Below, piece by piece: positions 6,571-10,732 of a stretch of DNA of 10,732 nt; the stretch's first letter is position 1, and each line of letters opens with the position of its first letter. The stretch is from the NCBI GenBank assembly GCA_958426095.1, contig CATZYB010000083.1, forward strand, positions 1 through 10,732, read 5' to 3'. Source of the stretch: an uncultured Lachnospiraceae bacterium. Its GTDB lineage: Bacteria; Bacillota; Clostridia; Lachnospirales; Lachnospiraceae. A model generated the notes under the pieces. That model was not told where the DNA came from. It saw nothing but the letters and a program-made list of their open reading frames with translations, and searched no databases. The translations under genes and the position numbers were made by a program.

Positions 6571-7950
6571 ATGGCAGACACACAAAAAATCCCTTACAAA
6601 ATTTATCTTGAAGAGAAGGAGATGCCGACACAGTGGTATAATGTCCGTGCCGATATGAAAAATAAACCGGCTCCGCTTTTAAATCCGGCCACATTACAGC
6701 CGATGACGGCCGAAGAACTGGGCGGCGTATTCTGTGATGAACTGGTGAAACAGGAGCTTGATAATACAACGGCATATATTGATATTCCTCAGGAAATTCA
6801 GGATTTTTACAAAATGTATCGTCCATCGCCATTGGTTCGTGCTTATTTCCTGGAAAAAGCGCTGGGTACACCGGCAAAAATTTATTACAAATTTGAAGGA
6901 AACAATACCTCCGGAAGTCATAAGCTGAATTCGGCTATTGCTCAGGCTTATTACGCAAAGAAACAGGGTTTAAAGGGCGTAACGACAGAAACGGGCGCAG
7001 GACAGTGGGGAACGGCGCTCTCCATGGCTTGTTCTTACTTTGACCTGGATTGTAAAGTTTATATGGTAAAATGCTCCTATGAGCAGAAACCGTTTCGCCG
7101 TGAAGTTATGCGGACCTATGGCGCCAATGTAACGCCGTCTCCGTCGGAAACGACCAATGTGGGCCGTAAAATTCTGGCAGAGCATCCGGGAACCACGGGC
7201 AGCCTTGGCTGTGCGATTTCTGAAGCGGTTGAGGATGCGACGAGCCATGAAGGTTATCGTTATGTCCTTGGTTCCGTTTTGAACCAGGTACTTCTTCATC
7301 AGTCCATTATTGGTATGGAGACAAAAACAGCGCTGGATAAATACGGTATTAAGCCGGATATTATCATCGGCTGTGCCGGCGGCGGCTCCAACCTGGGCGG
7401 TCTGATTTCTCCGTTTATGGGAGAAAAGCTGAGAGGTGAAAATGATTACCGCATTATCGCTGTAGAACCGGCCAGCTGCCCGAGCTTTACCCGCGGTAAA
7501 TATGCCTATGACTTCTGCGATACAGGTATGATCTGTCCGCTGGCTAAGATGTACACTTTGGGAAGCGGCTTCATTCCTTCTCCGAACCATGCCGGAGGTC
7601 TGAGATATCATGGAATGAGTTCCATTCTTTCTCAGTTATATGAGGATAAATTAATGGAAGCCGTATCCGTTGAACAGACGGCAGTATTTGCAGCGGCAAC
7701 CCAGTTCGCGCGGGTTGAAGGCATCCTTCCGGCGCCGGAGAGCAGCCATGCGATTCGTGTAGCCATTGATGAAGCCCTTAAGTGTAAAGAAACCGGCGAA
7801 GAAAAGACGATTGTCTTTGGTCTGACAGGAACCGGCTATTTTGACCTGGTTGCTTACGAGAAATATAATAACGGTGAAATGACCGATTATATTCCGACAG
7901 ATGAAGATTTGGCCGTAGGTTTTGCCGGACTTCCAAAAGTAGATAAATAA
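6571..7950 (+). CDS. trpB2: TrpB2-type tryptophan synthase beta chain
   Basis: A 459-residue PLP enzyme of fold type II. Its length and N-terminal extension match the TrpB2 (TrpB-like) subgroup rather than classical TrpB1 of about 400 residues. GSHKLNSA (115-122) holds Lys118, the PLP lysine. ETGAGQWG (140-147) carries the catalytic Glu140. GCAGGGSN (267-274) is the PLP phosphate-binding loop, and GLRYHGMSS (343-351) is typical of TrpB2. TrpB catalyses condensation of indole with serine to give tryptophan; TrpB2 proteins often act without TrpA or in indole salvage. No trpA or other trp gene is nearby. ATG 6571 has GGAAGG (6558-6563) 7 bases upstream; an in-frame ATG at 6550 lacks a ribosome binding site. 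Regulation is by the tRNA-Trp T-box directly upstream, which independently supports a role in tryptophan supply. Confidence 0.93.
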   Translation: MADTQKIPYKIYLEEKEMPTQWYNVRADMKNKPAPLLNPATLQPMTAEELGGVFCDELVKQELDNTTAYIDIPQEIQDFYKMYRPSPLVRAYFLEKALGTPAKIYYKFEGNNTSGSHKLNSAIAQAYYAKKQGLKGVTTETGAGQWGTALSMACSYFDLDCKVYMVKCSYEQKPFRREVMRTYGANVTPSPSETTNVGRKILAEHPGTTGSLGCAISEAVEDATSHEGYRYVLGSVLNQVLLHQSIIGMETKTALDKYGIKPDIIIGCAGGGSNLGGLISPFMGEKLRGENDYRIIAVEPASCPSFTRGKYAYDFCDTGMICPLAKMYTLGSGFIPSPNHAGGLRYHGMSSILSQLYEDKLMEAVSVEQTAVFAAATQFARVEGILPAPESSHAIRVAIDEALKCKETGEEKTIVFGLTGTGYFDLVAYEKYNNGEMTDYIPTDEDLAVGFAGLPKVDK

Positions 7951-7960
7951 GATAAAACGA

Positions 7961-7998
7961 AAATCCCACCGACAGTCAAAAGCTGCCTGGTGGGATTT
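7961..7998. terminator. Bidirectional terminator between convergent trpB2 and luxR-type genes
   Basis: AAATCCCACC (7961-7970) pairs perfectly with GGTGGGATTT (7989-7998) around an 18-base loop. On the plus strand it ends in ATTTGTTAAATTTT; on the minus strand the stem is followed by TTTTCGTTTT. It sits 10 bases after the trpB2 stop and directly against the stop of the convergent gene, so it can serve both transcripts. Confidence 0.85.
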
Positions 7999-7999
7999 G

Positions 8000-8761
8000 T
8001 TAAATTTTGGAAATAAAATTTAGCAGCTCTATCCGGCTGCTGACATTCAATTTTTTATAAATATTATTGGCATGCTTTTTTAAGGTGCTGGAAGAGATAC
8101 ATAACTTTTCGCAGATATCCGGCGTCTTCTTGCCTTCGATCATGAGGCGAAGAACTTCAGTTTCACGGGGAGTCAGACAATATTTTGAAGTGATAGCTTC
8201 TAACTGCCGGGACTGACGTCCGGTCTGAGGGGTATTTTCCTGTGGAAGTTCGCGGTAAAGCCGAAAGGCCAGATGTTTTTTAAGTATTTCAAGAATGTAG
8301 ATTTCCCTGTCAGTGAAATCGGTCATCGTCCGTGGACGATAGAGGGAGACAACGCCGACAAAATGATTATTATAGGCAAGGGATAAGATGGCCTCATAGT
8401 GAATACCAAAGGGGAGATAGGCTTTTTTATAGTAGTCCTGGGCTTCGCGGACGCCGGGAGCGAAAAAATCCGTCATCCGGTAAGCCTTGTTCTGTCCTGT
8501 CATAAAGATCCATTTCTTATAATCCTGATTGCAGAGTTCCTTCTCATAAGCTTTCATTCGCTCGTCAGACAATCCGATCTGAACGGCGGAGTGCATATAA
8601 TGTTCCGGTGTAGAGAGGAAAAACGTCAGCTTATCACATGGAATTAAAAGTCGAATTAAGTCCAAAAATGTATAGCGCATTTCATCCAAATCCGGAATAC
8701 TGTGGATTTTAAAAATCAAATCATTAATAAAATTCCAATCATTGTCATTTAATTTCATCAT
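8000..8761 (-). CDS. LuxR-family transcriptional regulator with GAF-like N-terminal sensor region
   Basis: A 253-residue DNA-binding regulator. The C-terminal part (about 195-250) is a LuxR/GerE helix-turn-helix: LTPRETEVLRLMIEGKKTPDICEKL-like at 196-220, then SSSTLKKHANNIYKKLNVSSR at 223-243. The N-terminal 170 residues resemble a GAF-type sensor: a helical start, a hydrophobic-aromatic core around 44-62, and strands around 121-141 with SLAYNNHFVGVVSLYRP, followed by an FTDREIYILEIL helix. It has no receiver domain or phosphoacceptor Asp, so it probably senses a small ligand directly; the ligand is unknown. The start at 8761 is preferred because AGGGG (8771-8775, minus strand) is 9 bases upstream. 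ATG 8770 abuts this site, and ATG 8758 is an alternative. It is divergent from the membrane protein/nitrilase pair, which it may control. Confidence 0.85.
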   Translation of the reverse strand: MMKLNDNDWNFINDLIFKIHSIPDLDEMRYTFLDLIRLLIPCDKLTFFLSTPEHYMHSAVQIGLSDERMKAYEKELCNQDYKKWIFMTGQNKAYRMTDFFAPGVREAQDYYKKAYLPFGIHYEAILSLAYNNHFVGVVSLYRPRTMTDFTDREIYILEILKKHLAFRLYRELPQENTPQTGRQSRQLEAITSKYCLTPRETEVLRLMIEGKKTPDICEKLCISSSTLKKHANNIYKKLNVSSRIELLNFISKI

Positions 8762-8856
8762 AATAATCATCCCCTGTTAGTAATTTTATCATAACAAGAT
8801 AAAAATAGACAATATTTTTTGATAATTTGTGGTAGTAAAAAGGTAGAAAATCGGGT

Positions 8857-8982
8857 CTATTTATAGAACTATAAGGTGAACTTTGAGGCGGTGTTTTTAT
8901 TCGTCAGACCATGAAAATGGTATGCAAAATCAAAACTTGGTTCCATAGAAAAAACTATGACCGAATTATAGAATAAAACTAT
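8857..8982. promoter_or_regulatory. Candidate operator region: three ATAG-N-CTAT dyads in the divergent promoter region
   Basis: The 251-base region between the LuxR-type gene and the membrane protein gene holds three dyads with the same half-site: TTATAG-2-CTATAA (8861-8874), CATAG-6-CTATG (8944-8959) and ATAG-7-CTAT (8968-8982). A further CTAT sits at 8857-8860. The variable spacing and AT-rich context weaken the case, but repeated half-sites next to a divergent regulator are what an operator would look like. No good consensus promoter for the membrane protein gene is visible, which would fit an activator-dependent promoter. Confidence 0.35.
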
Positions 8983-9012
8983 CAAAAAGAACGTTAAGAG
9001 GAGGATGAGGTT

Positions 9013-10260
9013 ATGAAAAATGTGTCAGAGAAACGGCAGACGATGATCCTACCTATGGTTGGTATATGGGTGATCGCCCTTGCTTTGTTTTACGGAATGT
9101 GCGCGATTGAACCGGCACTGTCGGCATCACCGAAACTGTTCAGTTTTGGTGACTGGCTGGCCAGATCCCAGGACGGAATACTTTACAAAGTATTCTGGAT
9201 GATCGGAGACTGGACAGACTGTCAGGGATTTCGCTCATTGCCTGGCGGCGCTGCTCTGGTGGTTTCCGGACTTGTTGTTCATTTTATTATTAAAAGCGGC
9301 TGCAAGGCAAAAATGTATCCGATGGCTGCCCCGCTGGAGGTTATGCCTCAGATTGTATTAACTGGTTTTCTTGGCGTCGGACTCGGCGTGATATTATTTG
9401 GGGACGGCCTGGCGACAGCATGGCTCCCGACCTTCCTTCCATGCTGTACCATCCCGGCCGCTCTGGTACTGACTTACGGAACCCACTGGACGGTATGGGT
9501 GACCGGCGGCGTTCTCGGCTGTCTGATCCAGTATCCGCTGGCAGTTCTGGCAAATACCCTTGCCGGAATGCTCGGACTTCCGCCGCTGTGTACATTTACC
9601 ATTCTGGCCGTCGGTTTCGGCGGTATCGTAATGACAGAAATTTACCGGCTTTTGCCGTGGTGCCGCAAAGGGGTGCTTCATCCGGAAGCCAGAGTATTTA
9701 AACCGCTTGAATCGGCAAACCCTCCGGCGCCGGAAGCAACGATTGGTTGGTATATCCGCCGCTGTCTGACGGACTTTACGGATTTACTTTTCTTCGGCAA
9801 TGAATGGGTCAGCATTTGTTATATCGGCGGTCTGACATTGTCCTGGGCGTTAAATCCGGCCCACATCGTTTATGGCGTACCGAAATTGTATCCGGCCATG
9901 CTCTGCGGCATGCTGATCGGAACAAGTCTTGCCGTGTTTATCTGGTATCCGAAGTATAAAAAACTGGGAACCTATAATACCTTCTGTGTCAATGAGGTTA
10001 TGGCCATTGTCCCGTTATTTTTTGGACTGGCCGGAGAAACGGCAACTTATAATCCGTTGTTTTTAATTTTGATGGCTGTCATTTCCGCCATTTTCTGTCC
10101 GCCGTTCTGCGCATGGCTCAGCGGTCAGTTAAGTAAACTGACCTTCAAACGTTATGAAGCGGCCTGCGCGGGCGTTATTGCGGCAGCGCCGACACTCGGC
10201 ATCAACATTATTATCATTACTTTATTATTTAAGGCTTTATTAGCTGTTGGATTATTTTAA
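9013..10260 (+). CDS. Polytopic integral membrane protein of unknown function, putative transporter
   Basis: A 415-residue very hydrophobic protein that I do not recognise with confidence. Likely membrane segments lie near residues 11-31, 78-95, 109-130, 138-156, 160-186, 192-213, 265-284, 293-312, 327-342, 346-368 and 383-413, so about 10-11 spans. Two longer polar loops are at about 35-75 and 214-260. The first is aromatic-rich and the second contains Arg/Pro-rich stretches. No ATP-binding or PTS phosphorylation motif is seen, which favours a secondary permease or channel. GAGGAGG (8998-9004) lies 8 bases before the ATG. A nitrilase-superfamily gene starts 13 bases after its stop, so the two are almost certainly cotranslated from one operon. 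Import of that enzyme's substrate, or export of its product, is the natural inference. Confidence 0.75.
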   Translation: MKNVSEKRQTMILPMVGIWVIALALFYGMCAIEPALSASPKLFSFGDWLARSQDGILYKVFWMIGDWTDCQGFRSLPGGAALVVSGLVVHFIIKSGCKAKMYPMAAPLEVMPQIVLTGFLGVGLGVILFGDGLATAWLPTFLPCCTIPAALVLTYGTHWTVWVTGGVLGCLIQYPLAVLANTLAGMLGLPPLCTFTILAVGFGGIVMTEIYRLLPWCRKGVLHPEARVFKPLESANPPAPEATIGWYIRRCLTDFTDLLFFGNEWVSICYIGGLTLSWALNPAHIVYGVPKLYPAMLCGMLIGTSLAVFIWYPKYKKLGTYNTFCVNEVMAIVPLFFGLAGETATYNPLFLILMAVISAIFCPPFCAWLSGQLSKLTFKRYEAACAGVIAAAPTLGINIIIITLLFKALLAVGLF

Positions 10261-10273
10261 GGAGGAACGTATT

Positions 10274-10732
10274 ATGACAAAAGTAGCAACCGTAGCAATG
10301 CATTGTAAGTTTGACAAAGCCTATAATCTGGAAAAAATGCTTCATTATGTAGAAGAAGCAGCGACCCAGGGCGTGGAATTGATTCTTTTTCCGGAGGTTG
10401 CCCTTCAGATGTTTCCGCCGTCTATGGCAGAGGTTGACCCGGAAGCCGGTCTGTATCAGCAAAGAGAAGCAGAGCTGGTGCCGGAAGGGCCTTCCACCCA
10501 GACCTTCATCGAAAAAGCAAAGGAACACAATATGTATATCGCCTGGGGTATGGCGGAAAGAGACCCGAAACGTATCGATGTTCTCTACAATAGCTGCGTT
10601 CTTGTAGGACCGGAGGGCTATGTGGGCCATTATCGAAAAGTACATAATCCGTTGACGGAGCGGCTCTATTATTTCCCTGGCAATGAATATAAGGTATTTG
10701 ACACAAAGCTTGGAAAAATCGGTATTATGATC
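10274..10732 (+). CDS. Nitrilase-superfamily carbon-nitrogen hydrolase (3' truncated by window end)
   Basis: The frame opens at ATG 10274 after GGAGG (10261-10265) and is still open at the last base, so 153 N-terminal residues are visible of a family usually 260-310 long. The alpha-beta-beta-alpha start (VATVAMH, then ELILFPEVAL at 35-44) places the catalytic Glu at 41. YRKVHNP (120-126) places the catalytic Lys at 122. LGKIGIMI (146-153) is the strand that normally leads directly into the nucleophilic Cys, so the triad Cys should be just beyond the window edge. Members hydrolyse amides, N-carbamoyl compounds or nitriles to acid plus ammonia. The branch and substrate cannot be told from this half. 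It follows the membrane protein gene by 13 bases and probably acts on a compound that protein transports. Confidence 0.88.
   Translation, partial: MTKVATVAMHCKFDKAYNLEKMLHYVEEAATQGVELILFPEVALQMFPPSMAEVDPEAGLYQQREAELVPEGPSTQTFIEKAKEHNMYIAWGMAERDPKRIDVLYNSCVLVGPEGYVGHYRKVHNPLTERLYYFPGNEYKVFDTKLGKIGIMI

Noticed and set aside
6009..6581. A 190-codon open frame on the minus strand across the T-box leader and the 3' end of hydE
   Set aside because: It lies antisense to a clear T-box leader and a conserved coding end. Its translation has no recognisable domain, and its start is inside the TrpB2 gene's ribosome binding region.
6970..7611. A 213-codon open frame on the minus strand within the TrpB2 gene
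   Set aside because: It is a shadow of a well-conserved PLP enzyme gene. The translation is basic, low in recognisable motifs and has no ribosome binding site.
6190..8820. The 13-mer GACAATATTTTTT occurs both near 6189-6201 and near 8808-8820
   Set aside because: It is a short AT-rich match, in one case part of the T-box promoter. With only two copies, chance or shared promoter composition explains it.
8776..8830. Promoter for the LuxR-type gene on the minus strand
   Set aside because: Several partial hexamers (TTGTCT, TTATCA, TATGAT, TAAAAT) can be paired only with non-ideal spacing or sequence, so no single promoter can be supported.

Overview
The window looks like chromosomal DNA of an anaerobic Firmicute, most likely a gut-type Lachnospiraceae/Clostridia member. 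This is inferred from strong GGAGG ribosome binding sites, near-consensus TTGACA/TATAAT promoters, a T-box leader, an anaerobic HydE-type hydrogenase maturase, and protein sequences of clostridial character. Base composition is moderate. I see no IS element, phage gene, CRISPR array, tRNA or rRNA.

Layout. (1) 1-279: the 3' end of a gene, possibly a C39-like cysteine peptidase, closed by a hairpin terminator. (2) 378-2831: a near-consensus promoter drives two PLP enzymes of sulfur amino acid metabolism, a Cys/Met-metabolism (MetB/MetC-type) enzyme and a MalY/PatB-type C-S lyase. (3) 2858-6172: a second strong promoter, a leader with a long imperfect 20-bp-arm hairpin, then nadA (quinolinate synthase), a rhodanese-TtcA-like fusion and a HydE-type radical SAM enzyme. 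The NadA and HydE products are expected to carry [4Fe-4S] clusters, and the fusion has cysteines suited to one. (4) 6187-7950: a consensus promoter and a tryptophan-type T-box leader (specifier UGG; acceptor-pairing UGGC fits the tRNA-Trp discriminator G) control a lone TrpB2-type tryptophan synthase beta chain. A bidirectional terminator follows. (5) 8000-10732: a LuxR-family regulator with a GAF-like N-terminal region faces away from an unrecognised polytopic membrane protein and a nitrilase-superfamily amidohydrolase that runs off the window. The intergenic region between them holds three ATAG-N-CTAT dyads.

How the genes may work together. Regions 2 and 3 share a sulfur theme: releasing sulfur from cysteine-derived thioethers, relaying it through rhodanese and PP-loop domains to tRNA, and building Fe-S enzymes for NAD and H2 metabolism. 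This is inference from gene content and adjacency. Region 4 is a tRNA-Trp-responsive tryptophan supply or salvage gene. Region 5 looks like a small inducible uptake-and-hydrolysis module for an unknown amide or nitrile. It and the nadA leader hairpin are the least explained parts of the window.
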